Below, piece by piece: positions 54,209-62,994 of a stretch of DNA of 64,000 nucleotides. A model generated the notes under the pieces. That model was not told the DNA's origin. It did no database searches and was given only the letters and a program-made list of their open reading frames with translations. This stretch comes from an uncultured Desulfovibrio sp. (GTDB lineage Bacteria; Desulfobacterota; Desulfovibrionia; Desulfovibrionales; Desulfovibrionaceae). A program made the translations under genes and the position numbers. The stretch lies in NCBI GenBank assembly GCA_913060505.1, contig CAJXRQ010000001.1, forward strand, positions 186,001 through 250,000. Direction: 5' to 3'. The number at the start of each line of letters is the position of its first letter. Within the stretch, counting starts at the first letter, position 1.

Positions 54209-54712
54209 ATGAGCAGGACCAGAAGCCAGGATAAGACAGATCACCTCAAGACCCTGGGCAAGGGCGGCGAGACCACCTATCTTTCCGAAGGACCGCATCC
54301 GGGTATCCTTGAGGTTTTTCCGAACAACTATCCCGGCCGTCCCTATATCGTAAGCATTGAATTCCCCGAATACACGTCGCTGTGTCCCAAAACCGGGCAA
54401 CCGGATTTTGCCACTATCGTCATGGAATACGTTCCGGATCAGCATATTGTGGAATCCAAGAGTTTCAAGCTCTACATGGGCGCATACCGCAACCATCAGT
54501 CGTTCATGGAAACCATTGCCAATACCATGCTGGATCATTTCGTGGAGGCGCTCGACCCGCACTGGTGCCGGGTCAAGGGTTTGTTCACGCCAAGAGGCGC
54601 GACATATCTGCATGTGTTTGCGGAGCATTTCAAGGAAGATTCTCCAATGATCGACCAGGTGCGTGCCGCTGTCTCCGAATGGAAGCAGGAGAATGGAAGG
54701 CACAGGCCCTAG
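54209..54712 (+). CDS. queF: NADPH-dependent preQ0 reductase QueF
   Basis: A 167-residue unimodular QueF converts preQ0 to preQ1 in queuosine synthesis. It has the conserved Cys in FPEYTSLCPKTGQPDF, the QueF signature ESKSFKLYMGAYRN and a final HVF segment. Length fits the YkvM-type enzymes. AAGGAG lies seven bases before ATG 54209. The divergent neighbour is a queuosine precursor transporter. I looked for a preQ1 riboswitch in the 158-base gap and saw none that I would call. Confidence 0.94.
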   Translation: MSRTRSQDKTDHLKTLGKGGETTYLSEGPHPGILEVFPNNYPGRPYIVSIEFPEYTSLCPKTGQPDFATIVMEYVPDQHIVESKSFKLYMGAYRNHQSFMETIANTMLDHFVEALDPHWCRVKGLFTPRGATYLHVFAEHFKEDSPMIDQVRAAVSEWKQENGRHRP

Positions 54713-55064
54713 GCTGATCTGTTCGTTTATCAGGAAGGGTGGAATCCGCCTGTGGCGGGATTGGACGACAGGATTTCGCCTCCGGCGGCAAGGGACACGT
54801 CCCTTGACCCTTTTCTGTCCTGCCTTCTGCGAACGTGGGACGAGCGGATACCATATCCATTTCCTTTTGTTCTTGTTAAACAATAAATAACTACGGCCGC
54901 CCTGCTTTCGCAGGGCGGCCGTAGCGCTAAAAAGTTTGGGAGATTCCAAAGAACCTTTTTCAAAAGGTTCTTTGGCCGCCGGAGGCAAAGCCTTTCTTCT
55001 TTGCTTATCTTCACAAAAAAGCCCGATCATTTGACCGGGCTTCTTGAATACATGTTGCGAAACG
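54713..55064. repeat. Intergenic REP-like hairpin cluster
   Basis: This 352-base gap has no gene but several perfect hairpins: AAGGGAC-AC-GTCCCTT (54790-54805), a 15-bp stem CTACGGCCGCCCTGC with a TTTC loop (54891-54924), and CCAAAGAACCTTTT-TC-AAAAGGTTCTTTGG arms (54946-54959 and 54962-54975). CGCCTCCGGCGGC (about 54777) and its near inverse GCCGCCGGAGGC (about 54974) bracket the cluster. These look like the dispersed palindromic elements found between genes in Desulfovibrio genomes. Confidence 0.65.
55014..55042 (-). terminator. Intrinsic terminator after glnS
   Basis: On the minus strand AAGCCCG / CGGGCTT forms a stem around GTCAAATGAT and is followed by six T residues, 23 bases after the glnS stop. 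Confidence 0.88.
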
Positions 55065-56843
55065 CTATTTTTTCATCTGCTTCTGAATCTTGGCCCAGGA
55101 ATCGCGCAGAGTCGCGGTCCTGTTAAAGACCAGCTTTTCTCCCGGTACATGGTCGCGCAAGTCCGCGCAGAAGTAACCTGTGCGCTCAAACTGGAAGTTG
55201 GTGCCGGGCTGCATTTCGGCCAACGCAGGCTCCACAAGGCAGTCGGTGAGCACCTCAAGGGATTCCGGGTTGATGTAGTCGACAAAGGTCTTGCCTTCTT
55301 CGGCAGCATTGGGATTGTCCACGGTGAACAGCTTGTCGAAGAGACGAACTTCGGCCTGCACCGCATGCCTGGCCGAAACCCAGTGCATGGTGCCCTTGAC
55401 CTTGCGACCGTCCTTGGACCAACCGCCCTTTGTCTCGGGATCGTAGGTGCAACGCAACTCGATGACCTCGCCGTTTTCGTCCTTGATGACGTCCGTGCAG
55501 GTCACATAGTAGGCGAACCGCAAACGCACTTCACGCCCCGGTCCCATGCGGAAGAATTTTTTGGGCGGATTTTCCATGAAATCGTCGCGTTCAATGTAGA
55601 TTTCACGCCCGAACGGAACCTTGCGGGTTCCCATGGATTCGTCTTCCGGGTGCAGGGGCATCTCAAAGACGTCCTCCTGATCCTCGGGGTAGTTTTCAAT
55701 GACCACCTTGAGCGGGTTGAGCACACCAAGATAGCGCGGCGCACGCTCGTTGAGATCCTGCCGCAGACAATGCTCCAGCAACGCGGATTCCACGGTGGAA
55801 TCAGCCTTTGCCACGCCAATGCGGTCACAGAAATCCCGGATGGATTCGGGGGTGTAACCACGCCTGCGGAAACCGGAAATGGTGGGCATGCGCGGGTCGT
55901 CCCATCCGCTGACGTGCCCTTCCTGCACCAGCTGAATCAGCTTGCGCTTGGAGAGCACGGTGCCGGTGATGTTCAACCGGGCGAATTCGTACTGGTACGG
56001 CCGTGCGGAGAATCCGGGATGGGCCTTGAGCTCCGCCAGAAATTCGGGGCAGTCCGCAAACAGGGATTCGTTCTTGAGTCCTTCAAGCAGAGTGTCCAGA
56101 ACCCAGTCGTAAAGCGGACGGTTGTTTTCGAACTCCAGCGTGCAGATCGAGTGCGTCACGTTTTCGAACGCATCCGAGAGGCAGTGCGCAAAGTCGTACA
56201 TGGGGTAGATGCACCATTCATCACCAGTGCGGTGATGGTGGGCATGCTTGATGCGATAGAGTGCGGGGTCGCGCAGGACAACGTTGGGAGAAGCCATGTC
56301 TATCTTGGCCCGCAACACGCAAGCGCCGTCTTCGAACTTGCCGTCGCGCATGGAGCGGAACAGCTCAAGGTTCTCCGCAACACTGCGATCCCGGTAGGGA
56401 GAGTTTTTGCCCGGTGTCTTCAATGTTCCCCGATACTCGCGGATTTCATCGGCACTGAGATTGTCCACGTAGGCACACCCCATGCGGATGAACAGTTCGG
56501 CCACATCATAGAAAAGATGGTAGTAGTCCGAAGCGAAGAACTGGCGATCTTCCCAATCGAAACCGAGCCAACGCACGTCTTCCCGGATGGAGTCCACGTA
56601 TTCCGTATCTTCCTTGACCGGGTTGGTGTCGTCGAGGCGCAAGTTGCACTGGCCTTTGTATTCGGCGGCAACACCGAAGTTCAGACAGATGGACTTGGCG
56701 TGTCCGATGTGCAGGTAGCCGTTGGGTTCGGGCGGAAAGCGCGTGTGGACGCGGTCGCCGTATTTGCCGTCTTCAAGATCACGGTCAATGATCTGGCGGA
56801 TGAAATCCTTGCCTTTTGCCGGGGCTTCGGGCTGATTGCTCAT
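55065..56843 (-). CDS. glnS: Glutaminyl-tRNA synthetase
   Basis: The 592-residue class I synthetase charges tRNA-Gln with glutamine. It has the HIGH motif in [11 protein letters not shown] (near 41), the RLDDTNP block, the KMSKS equivalent VLSKRKL (near 290) and the C-terminal anticodon-binding beta barrels. It is slightly longer than the E. coli enzyme. Start ATG 56843 has AAGGA upstream. A direct GlnRS means this organism need not make Gln-tRNA by transamidation, although both routes can coexist. A small frame upstream overlaps its start by 59 bases. Confidence 0.95.
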   Translation of the reverse strand: MSNQPEAPAKGKDFIRQIIDRDLEDGKYGDRVHTRFPPEPNGYLHIGHAKSICLNFGVAAEYKGQCNLRLDDTNPVKEDTEYVDSIREDVRWLGFDWEDRQFFASDYYHLFYDVAELFIRMGCAYVDNLSADEIREYRGTLKTPGKNSPYRDRSVAENLELFRSMRDGKFEDGACVLRAKIDMASPNVVLRDPALYRIKHAHHHRTGDEWCIYPMYDFAHCLSDAFENVTHSICTLEFENNRPLYDWVLDTLLEGLKNESLFADCPEFLAELKAHPGFSARPYQYEFARLNITGTVLSKRKLIQLVQEGHVSGWDDPRMPTISGFRRRGYTPESIRDFCDRIGVAKADSTVESALLEHCLRQDLNERAPRYLGVLNPLKVVIENYPEDQEDVFEMPLHPEDESMGTRKVPFGREIYIERDDFMENPPKKFFRMGPGREVRLRFAYYVTCTDVIKDENGEVIELRCTYDPETKGGWSKDGRKVKGTMHWVSARHAVQAEVRLFDKLFTVDNPNAAEEGKTFVDYINPESLEVLTDCLVEPALAEMQPGTNFQFERTGYFCADLRDHVPGEKLVFNRTATLRDSWAKIQKQMKK

Positions 56844-57033
56844 TCGTGTCTTCCTTGTTCTTCTGCGGAATTACGCAGCTGGATGTATCGAAAATCGTTG
56901 AGTGGAAATACGGTAATTCCTTGAGGCGGTCAACGCAAGAGCTGCCTGGTTTTGCCTTGTTGCCTTGAGCCGGACGGGCCGTGAGCGCGGCCAGCATGGA
57001 TAGAATCAGAAATCCGAACAGTATTCTTTTCAT
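56785..57033 (-). CDS. Possible small exported protein, overlaps glnS start
   Basis: An 82-residue frame begins at ATG 57033 with GGGAGG seven bases upstream. Its first 24 residues look like a signal peptide ([20 protein letters not shown] then PAQG). After that the sequence is polar and unremarkable, with two cysteines about 20 apart. The last 19 codons overlap the first codons of glnS in another frame. It could be a real small gene, or the relic of a longer one that lost its end. I do not recognise it. Confidence 0.35.
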   Translation of the reverse strand: MKRILFGFLILSMLAALTARPAQGNKAKPGSSCVDRLKELPYFHSTIFDTSSCVIPQKNKEDTNEQSARSPGKRQGFHPPDH

Positions 57034-57179
57034 GGCGAGCCTCCCGGAAGAGGGGTTATTCCAATATACCCTCTTTGCCAGATGTTGTGGACATGTCCGT
57101 CATGAACGGGAAACTCTTCGGTGACAAAATGACACCTGCCTGAATACACGTGCATTTTGTTGGGTGTCGAGGCTGTAGA

Positions 57180-57671
57180 CTAACGCCTGCAACGTTTTCC
57201 GGGCAGAAATGAGGCCCTGAGAAAGTCGGGGGAAAGGAAGATCAACGGATTACGGAGTACCCGGTCCGGCAGGATGTGATACCAGCGGTAACCCAGCGCA
57301 CGATAATAGGCGCAAGCCTGTCGGAAATAACCGGATTCTCGGGCGGCCTGAAGTGCTGCATCACGCTGGCAGCGCGACCGGGCCAACGGTTGCAGTATGC
57401 GCACATTGTAGCCGTGTCGCGCCAGCTGGGATTTGATGCGGCGGTATTCCCGGTGACGGGCCAGGCCGTCCGCAAAGGCAAAAAGGCACACGATCAGCCA
57501 GCCAACGCTCCAAAGGCCGAGCATGGCGGCCTCGTAACCATGCCCTTGGCGGAAGAGGATTGCAGCGTAGGCTGCGAGAAAAAGAACAAGAAGCAGGGAA
57601 GCCAATGCCGTTCCATGAGGCCATGGGGCGCAGCGCAGATAGTGCAGTATGCGTCCGACGGGGCTTCGCAT
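57180..57671 (-). CDS. Small membrane protein of unknown function
   Basis: A 163-residue protein has two adjacent hydrophobic helices (about 20-42 and 48-68) followed by an Arg-rich cytoplasmic domain of about 95 residues. No family is recognised. Its ATG lies seven bases after the LysE-type exporter stop on the same strand, so the two are probably co-transcribed. The short helix hairpin plus basic domain could be a partner of the exporter, but that is a guess. Confidence 0.6.
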   Translation of the reverse strand: MRSPVGRILHYLRCAPWPHGTALASLLLVLFLAAYAAILFRQGHGYEAAMLGLWSVGWLIVCLFAFADGLARHREYRRIKSQLARHGYNVRILQPLARSRCQRDAALQAARESGYFRQACAYYRALGYRWYHILPDRVLRNPLIFLSPDFLRASFLPGKRCRR

Positions 57672-57678
57672 GTCGTTG

Positions 57679-58308
57679 TCAGTGGCTTTCCGGCAGGGCC
57701 AGACTCAGCCCCAGCAGGACCAATACGCTGCCTGCCGCCGTTTTCATGCGTGGTTCGAACCTCGGATTGCTCCGCAGTTTGTCGCCTATCAATCCCGAAA
57801 ACAGGGCCACCAGACTGAAAACCGCAAATCCCGAGACCATGAACAGGCCACCGAGCACCAGCATCTGCAATTCGGGGCAGCCTCCGTTGGGCGTTACGAA
57901 CTGGGGCAGAAAGGCCAGAAAGAACAGGGCCACCTTGGGATTGAGAATGTTGGCGATGATGGTCTGCTTGAAGATGGCCTTGGGGCTGATGACGTCCACC
58001 TTCTGCATGGCCTCGGCTCCCTTGCGGCTGCGGATGGTCTGGATGCCGATGTAGATGAGGTAGGCGGCGCCAGCGTATTTCACGCACTGGTAGGCCACTG
58101 CCGAGGTGCGCAGAATGGCGCTGAGGCCCACTACCGCGAACATGGTATGGGCGATGACGCCGATGTTGAAGCCGCAGGCGGCGTACAGGGCGGCCTTGCG
58201 GCCCTGCGTAATGCCCCGGGTCAGCACATAAAGCACGTCCGGTCCCGGAGTGATGGCCAGCACCAGCGAGGCGCCGATGAACATGAGCAATTGCGTTGTA
58301 TCAAACAT
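57679..58308 (-). CDS. LysE/RhtB family amino acid exporter
   Basis: The 209-residue inner-membrane protein matches the LysE/RhtB family. The hallmark ITPGPDVLYVLTRGITQGRKAAL lies near residue 20, described here by its ITPGPD and GRKAAL parts, and a later NILNPKVALFF segment is also typical. About six helices are predicted. Members export amino acids such as lysine, homoserine or threonine; the substrate cannot be read from sequence. It is followed by a small membrane protein gene and lies 54 bases after icd. Confidence 0.92.
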   Translation of the reverse strand: MFDTTQLLMFIGASLVLAITPGPDVLYVLTRGITQGRKAALYAACGFNIGVIAHTMFAVVGLSAILRTSAVAYQCVKYAGAAYLIYIGIQTIRSRKGAEAMQKVDVISPKAIFKQTIIANILNPKVALFFLAFLPQFVTPNGGCPELQMLVLGGLFMVSGFAVFSLVALFSGLIGDKLRSNPRFEPRMKTAAGSVLVLLGLSLALPESH

Positions 58309-58362
58309 GGCGGGTACGTATGGTCCCGCCGAAAGGCTGGCTTTCGACGGGACCGTGTGATG

Positions 58363-59508
58363 TTACAGGTTGGCAAGCAGGATTTCGCCGAATTCGGCGC
58401 AGCCCACTTGTGTGGCGCCGGGAATCTGTCCGGCGAGGTCCACGGTGACCTTCTTGTCGGCAATGGTCTTTTCCACGGAAGCGTGGATGAGCGAGGCGGC
58501 TTCGTGCCAGCCGATGTGCTCCAGCATCATGGCGCCGGAAAGGATCAGGGAGCCGGGGTTGGCCATGTCCTTGCCTGCGATGGTGGGAGCGGTGCCGTGG
58601 GTCGGCTCGAAAAAGGCCAGGGAATCACCCATGTTCACGCCCGGAGCCAGACCAAGGCCGCCAACTTGCGCGGCCAGTGCGTCGGAGATGTAGTCGCCGT
58701 TCAGGTTGGTGGTGGCGACGACCGAATACTGTTCGGGGCGCATGATGCATTCCTGGAACATGGCGTCTGCAATGCGGTCTTTGATGATGACAGGAGCTTT
58801 GCCGTCTGCCCCCTCACGTACCACCTTGCCCGCGTATTCCTGTTCCGCCAGTTCATAGCCCCAGGCCCGGAACGCACCTTCGGTGTGCTTCATGATGTTA
58901 CCCTTGTGCACCAGGGTTACGGAATCCCTGCCGTGGTCGAGGGCAAAGTCGATGGCGCGCTTGGCCAAACGCTTGCAACCATGCTCGGTCATGGGCTTGA
59001 TGCCCACTCCGGCCGTCATGTCCACCCTGGCGCCCAGTTCGTCGCGCAGGAAGGCGATGAGCCGTTCGGCTTCCGGGGTGCCGGAGGCATATTCGATTCC
59101 GGCGTAGACGTCTTCGGTATTTTCGCGGAAGATAACCATGTCCACGAGGTCCGGACGCTTGACCGGGGATTCGATTCCCTTGAAATATTTGATGGGCCTG
59201 ATGCAGGCATAGAGATCAAAGGTCTGGCGAATGGTCACGTTCAGGCTGCGGAACCCCTTGCCCACAGGCGTCTGGAGCGGCCCTTTCATAGCCAGTTCGG
59301 CTTTTTTGAGGGCGTCCAGCGTGGATTGCGGCAGGTATTCGCCGGTTTCGTCAGAGGCCTTTTGTCCGGCCAGCAGTTCCTGCCAGTCCAGAGCGTTTTC
59401 CGTGCCGTAGGCTTTTTCCACGGCGGCGTTCAGGACAGGGCGGCCGGCTTTCCATACTTCGGGACCGATGCCGTCGCCTTCAATATAATATACTGTTTTC
59501 TTGGCCAA
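58363..59508 (-). CDS. icd: Isocitrate dehydrogenase
   Basis: This 381-residue enzyme oxidises isocitrate to 2-oxoglutarate. It shows the beta-decarboxylating dehydrogenase pattern: YYIEGDGIGPEVW at the start, LNVTIRQTFDLYACIRPIKY in outline near 95, FRENTEDVYAGIEY, and the nucleotide-site segment PTHGTAPTIAGKDMANPGS near 300. TTG 59508 is the start: AAGGAGG lies five bases upstream and the family N-terminus begins there. The longer frame upstream overlaps the sirtuin gene antisense and has no homology. The lysine/tyrosine at the cofactor site fits an NADP enzyme, though this is not certain. Confidence 0.93.
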   Translation of the reverse strand: MAKKTVYYIEGDGIGPEVWKAGRPVLNAAVEKAYGTENALDWQELLAGQKASDETGEYLPQSTLDALKKAELAMKGPLQTPVGKGFRSLNVTIRQTFDLYACIRPIKYFKGIESPVKRPDLVDMVIFRENTEDVYAGIEYASGTPEAERLIAFLRDELGARVDMTAGVGIKPMTEHGCKRLAKRAIDFALDHGRDSVTLVHKGNIMKHTEGAFRAWGYELAEQEYAGKVVREGADGKAPVIIKDRIADAMFQECIMRPEQYSVVATTNLNGDYISDALAAQVGGLGLAPGVNMGDSLAFFEPTHGTAPTIAGKDMANPGSLILSGAMMLEHIGWHEAASLIHASVEKTIADKKVTVDLAGQIPGATQVGCAEFGEILLANL

Positions 59509-59641
59509 AACGACCTCCTTATCGTGGCGATGTGATGCGGGGTGTTGCATTTGTGAAAATGGAAACGCACTATAGCCGTGGCCGGGGCAGTAAAGCAAGG
59601 GCTTTGGATGTGGATGGAAAAATGCTAGGTAATCCTCATAT

Positions 59642-60376
59642 ATGATTGCGGAAAGTTTGATAGCAAAAATGGAGACGGTCAAGGCGTTGCTTTCGGGCGC
59701 GCGGCATGTGGCCGTATTGACCGGGGCCGGGGTTTCCGCGGAAAGCGGCATACCCACGTTTCGCGGCGCAGACGGCATGTGGCGCGGCGAACTGGCCGAA
59801 GACCTTGCCCGGCCGGAGACGTTTGCCCGCAATCCCGAACTGGTTTGGGAGTTCTACAACTGGCGGCGGTCCCTTGTGGCGCAATGCCAGCCGAACCCTG
59901 CGCATCATGCCTTGGCCGCTTTGGAACAACGAGTGCCGGAGATGGAGATCGTCACCCAGAATGTGGACGGACTGCACCAACAGGCCGGAAGCGAGCACGT
60001 CATAGAGATGCATGGCAGCCTGTGGCGGTTGCAGTGCACACGCTGTACGCATTTTGAGGAGACCCGCGCCGAACTGCCGCCCCTGCCGGAATGTTCCCGG
60101 TGCGGCAATCTGTTGCGGCCCGGTGTGGTCTGGTTCGGTGAGCAATTGCCGCGTGGCGTGCTTTCCGTTGCGCTGGAATCCATTGCCAGCGCGGATATTC
60201 TGTTGGTGGTGGGAACATCGAGCCTTGTGCAGCCAGCGGCGTCCTTTGTTCATGTGGCAAATCGCTCGGGGGCGGTGTGCGTGGAGATTAACCTCGAAGC
60301 CACGCCCAACACCGGGTTCATGGATTTTGCCTTGCACGGCAAGGCCGGAGAGATTCTGCCGGCATTGGTTGATTGA
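59642..60376 (+). CDS. SIR2 family NAD-dependent protein deacylase (CobB-like)
   Basis: A 244-residue sirtuin removes acyl groups from lysines using NAD. It has GAGVSAESGIPTFRG, TQNVDGLHQQAG, the catalytic His in EMHGS, two CxxC zinc pairs (CTRC, CSRC) and GTSSLVQPA. FYNWRRS supplies the Tyr and Arg that mark class III sirtuins active on succinyl and malonyl lysine. The start is ATG 59642 or 59669; neither has a strong ribosome site. It is divergent from icd, whose enzyme class is a known target of acylation elsewhere. Confidence 0.93.
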   Translation: MIAESLIAKMETVKALLSGARHVAVLTGAGVSAESGIPTFRGADGMWRGELAEDLARPETFARNPELVWEFYNWRRSLVAQCQPNPAHHALAALEQRVPEMEIVTQNVDGLHQQAGSEHVIEMHGSLWRLQCTRCTHFEETRAELPPLPECSRCGNLLRPGVVWFGEQLPRGVLSVALESIASADILLVVGTSSLVQPAASFVHVANRSGAVCVEINLEATPNTGFMDFALHGKAGEILPALVD

Positions 60377-60379
60377 AAA

Positions 60380-60409
60380 AAAGGCCCGTCAAAAAAAACG
60401 GGCCTTTGC
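60380..60409. terminator. Bidirectional terminator between sirtuin and DJ-1 genes
   Basis: AAAGGCCCGT / ACGGGCCTTT forms a 10-bp stem with an 8-base loop. The minus strand has a run of seven T after the stem and the plus strand has TTTGCTTT, so it can end both convergent transcripts. Confidence 0.88.
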
Positions 60410-60428
60410 TTTAGAGTATCAATAATCC

Positions 60429-60983
60429 TTACTTTACCAACATTCCTTCCCGAAGCTGTTTTTCAACGTCATCGCCCATGAGTCGGCCTGCAAGCGTCAA
60501 TGCGAACTCCATGGCCGTTCCCGGCCCGGAGCCAGTGATGACCGCGCCGTCTTCGGTAACAGGAAGCCCTGTGTATACTCCGGGAGCCAGCTGGTCGGCT
60601 AAGGCTGGATAAACGCTTGCCTTTTTGCCCTCCAGAAGGCCCTGCTTATGGAGAACCACAGCTGGTGCTGCGCAAATGGCGCCGGTCAGCCTGCCCGCGT
60701 TTTTCTGCTCGCGGAGCAGGGCGGTCAACGGCTTGGAGTCGGCCAGATTGGCCGCGCCGGGCATGCCTCCGGGCAGGGCAATCAGATCGAACGGTCCGGT
60801 GCATTCCTCCATGAGCGTATCGGCCAGTACGGATACGTCATGCGCGCCGGTCACCTGTATGCCTTCGGCATCCACGGCGGCGGTGGTCACATCCGCTCCT
60901 GCGCGGCGGAGCACATCGATAATGGTCAGGGCTTCGATTTCCTCAAATCCCTGGGCAAGAGGCACCAATACCGTTTTACTCAT
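60429..60983 (-). CDS. DJ-1/PfpI family protein (YajL-like)
   Basis: A 184-residue protein of the DJ-1/ThiJ/PfpI fold has the nucleophile elbow Cys in GAICAAPAVV (near 105), a Glu in GFEEIEAL (near 15) and a His in HKQG after the elbow. This is the pattern of YajL and DJ-1, which act as chaperone or glyoxalase/deglycase-type stress proteins. Its ATG overlaps the stop of the DUF1847 gene by four bases, so the two are co-translated. Confidence 0.9.
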   Translation of the reverse strand: MSKTVLVPLAQGFEEIEALTIIDVLRRAGADVTTAAVDAEGIQVTGAHDVSVLADTLMEECTGPFDLIALPGGMPGAANLADSKPLTALLREQKNAGRLTGAICAAPAVVLHKQGLLEGKKASVYPALADQLAPGVYTGLPVTEDGAVITGSGPGTAMEFALTLAGRLMGDDVEKQLREGMLVK

Positions 60984-61561
60984 GACTTTTTCCTTTGCAG
61001 CTTGCGTTTGTAATAGCTCGTGTACAGGGCTGCCGCCGGGTTGTGCCCCAAAACGTGGTCTTTTGCCAGCAGGGTAGTAACCGGCGCTTCGGATGCCTGC
61101 GAGAACATGGCATCATGCCCCACGCACAGACCCATTTGAATGTTCAGCTCGGTTTTGTCCCTGTTCAGGGTCCGGGCCTGTCCTACGGGATTGCAGGTAA
61201 TGGGCTTGCGGTTCGGGTTTTTGTTGGCAAGGCCTATTTCGGCTTTTTCAATGCCGCACACCTTGCAACAGACAGAAGAAACCGTAAGTCCGGCGTCCAC
61301 CAACAGTTGGTTCATGGCTTCGGCCTCGCTCGCCACAGCGTAGCAAAAAGCCAATCCTACCTTCTTGTAGCCCATATGCTTGATGAAGGACAACGTTTGT
61401 TCAACTCGGGTGGTCGGTTTTCCGCTTGCCGCGGCCTCGGCTCCCTTGAGCATGGCGGACATTTCGTTGTCCGTCTGGTACAGTTCGATCATGTGGGGGC
61501 GCAGGTTGGAACAGTTTTTTCCGTCAATACATTTCCTGTCGCCACATGTGGCACATTTCAT
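60980..61561 (-). CDS. DUF1847 metal-binding-type protein
   Basis: The 193-residue protein starts MKCATCGDRKCIDGKNC, a cysteine-rich N-terminus, and has more conserved cysteines in SSVCCKVCGIEK and ITCNPVGQA. The family (DUF1847) is common in anaerobes and looks metal- or cluster-binding; no activity is established. About eight cysteines could hold one or two sites. It overlaps the DJ-1 gene by four bases and precedes it on the minus strand. Confidence 0.82.
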   Translation of the reverse strand: MKCATCGDRKCIDGKNCSNLRPHMIELYQTDNEMSAMLKGAEAAASGKPTTRVEQTLSFIKHMGYKKVGLAFCYAVASEAEAMNQLLVDAGLTVSSVCCKVCGIEKAEIGLANKNPNRKPITCNPVGQARTLNRDKTELNIQMGLCVGHDAMFSQASEAPVTTLLAKDHVLGHNPAAALYTSYYKRKLQRKKS

Positions 61562-62159
61562 GGGGCACTCTCCAATATGTGTAGATGTATCTAGATTTGC
61601 AGGCGTTTTTTTGCGTATGCAAGTTGTTCTGGCGTGAGTTGAAATATAGTCAGTTGTTTACCTGAGTGCAAGGGGCGGGATTGTCTAAAAGACAGCATTG
61701 TGATGTCTTTACATCAGAAATGTTTCTGCACGATTTCGTCGCAAAAGTTCGTTTGAACGTAGTAGCCGTTGACGTTGAGCAGGCCGCACGGTTTTTGGTG
61801 GTAGCCGAGCTGGTTTCACGTCAAATGCTTGAGGGGCGACCATTTCTTTTTAGTCGGATCAAAAAGTTCAAAATAAATCAGTGTCCTAAGTTAAAAAAAA
61901 CGAGCACATACTGTGGCTCGCTTTGAGTGCTTTGATATACGGTTTGATATACATTTGAGTAAAAGGGGGATGCCCTGAGAGATCAGGGTGTATATTTTTC
62001 TCATTTAGCTGAGTTCGTGGTAGCGAAATAGGTATGGTGTCCCCCCTAATTCAGAAGCCTAAACAATGACGGCTATCCCGTCTATTGAATTGACTCTCTT
62101 TTGTTCTGTGGGGTAATTGACACCCTTGATTTGGTACTAAAACTCCGGTGAGGTTTGGG
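61562..62159. other. Long low-GC intergenic region with a gene remnant
   Basis: This 598-base stretch contains a broken copy of the small gene at 62663-62947 (see 61714-61826), a weak hairpin (CGAGC / GCTCG, about 61897-61920) and a short direct repeat TTTGATATAC (61930-61939 and 61942-61951) flanked by TTTGAGT on both sides. An 86-residue frame on the plus strand is the antisense of the remnant and is not supported. Confidence 0.55.
61714..61826 (-). pseudogene. Truncated copy of the 94-residue gene (N-terminal part)
   Basis: Read on the minus strand, this segment gives NQLGYHQKPCGLLNVNGYY, which matches NQLGYHAKPCGLLEVKGYY of the intact gene at 62663-62947. The Trp codon before NQLGYH is replaced by a TGA stop, there is no ATG, and the match ends after about 20 residues. 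The 3' two thirds are missing. Confidence 0.75.
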
Positions 62160-62642
62160 ATGTATGATAATTCATTTCAATTGTTGGAAAAATTCACTGA
62201 AAAACGCGAAACATCTATTGTAGAAGCCTCACAGTGGATAAAGGTAGTCCATGAAGATCACAAAGATTGGTATCCAATTGCATATCTATTAACTCATGGA
62301 TACCTTGAGTGGTCGATTAAAAGTGACGGGACCAATTGGAACACAACGCAATGCCACTTGGTTGCCAAAGAAATCTTTTTATTATTTATTGGTAACGAAT
62401 ACCCAAAATATGGCTATGACATAGGCTATGAATACTCGCCAGAGGAATCAAGAAAGGATCTTTATTTTTATCCATCACCGAAAGCATTTCAATACTTCAA
62501 TGAGCAAAAACAAAAGAGGAATGATGTTCGAAACACCTTGTTTGTTGGAATTTTTATCGCGTGCATTACATCATTTTTAACAGCTCTTTTCACTTACAAG
62601 ATTGACTCATTATTAATTTGTATTAAAAGACTCTGGAATTAG
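62160..62642 (+). CDS. AT-rich gene for a membrane-anchored protein of unknown function
   Basis: A 160-residue protein begins at ATG 62160, with GAGG six bases upstream. Residues 1-125 are hydrophilic and rich in Tyr, Lys and Glu (for example YLEWSIKSDGTNWNT); the last 30 hold one hydrophobic helix (NTLFVGIFIACITSFLTALFTY). It looks like a cytoplasmic domain with a C-terminal membrane anchor. Base composition and codon use (many AAA, ATT, TTT) differ sharply from the neighbours, which suggests acquisition from elsewhere. No family is recognised. Confidence 0.6.
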   Translation: MYDNSFQLLEKFTEKRETSIVEASQWIKVVHEDHKDWYPIAYLLTHGYLEWSIKSDGTNWNTTQCHLVAKEIFLLFIGNEYPKYGYDIGYEYSPEESRKDLYFYPSPKAFQYFNEQKQKRNDVRNTLFVGIFIACITSFLTALFTYKIDSLLICIKRLWN

Positions 62643-62662
62643 GGGAACATCATACCTATTTT

Positions 62663-62947
62663 TCAACTTGGCCTATCGAGTAGAATAAAGAGATAGTGGC
62701 CCCCCTCCGCAGCCTTACAGCCCCTTTTTTCCTCAATCCACTTATCAACCTGCGGCGGGTCATACTTCTCGAACTGATCAAGCAGCCCATCGGGCGTGGC
62801 ATCAGTAAGCACCATGTTGCGGTGCTCCTGTACAAGGAATCCGATCAAGACCATGCGATCCATGTGCTCGGCAAGGCAGGTGTAGTAGCCCTTCACCTCA
62901 AGCAAGCCGCACGGCTTAGCGTGATACCCCAACTGGTTCCAGGTCAA
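62663..62947 (-). CDS. Small protein of unknown function, intact copy of a repeated gene
   Basis: A 94-residue cytoplasmic-looking protein begins MTWNQLGYHAKPCGLL and contains LLDQFEKYDPPQVDKWIEEK near its C-terminus. No motif I know explains it. Two broken relatives occur within 1 kb on either side (61714-61826 and 63474-63545), so this is the surviving member of a local family. It lies downstream of the parvulin gene on the same strand, beyond a hairpin. Confidence 0.6.
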   Translation of the reverse strand: MTWNQLGYHAKPCGLLEVKGYYTCLAEHMDRMVLIGFLVQEHRNMVLTDATPDGLLDQFEKYDPPQVDKWIEEKRGCKAAEGGHYLFILLDRPS

Positions 62948-62994
62948 ATGTTTGAGGGACTATCCTGCTTTTGTCTATGAAAGCTAAGACAAAT

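Noticed and set aside
54188-55030. A 280-codon minus-strand frame across queF and the palindrome cluster
   Set aside because: Antisense to queF and reads through several perfect hairpins.
57649-59535. A 628-codon plus-strand frame opposite the LysE-type and icd genes
   Set aside because: Antisense to two clear genes with conserved motifs; no domain or ribosome site.
61666-61926. An 86-codon plus-strand frame in the low-GC region
   Set aside because: It is the antisense reading of the broken copy of the 94-residue gene.
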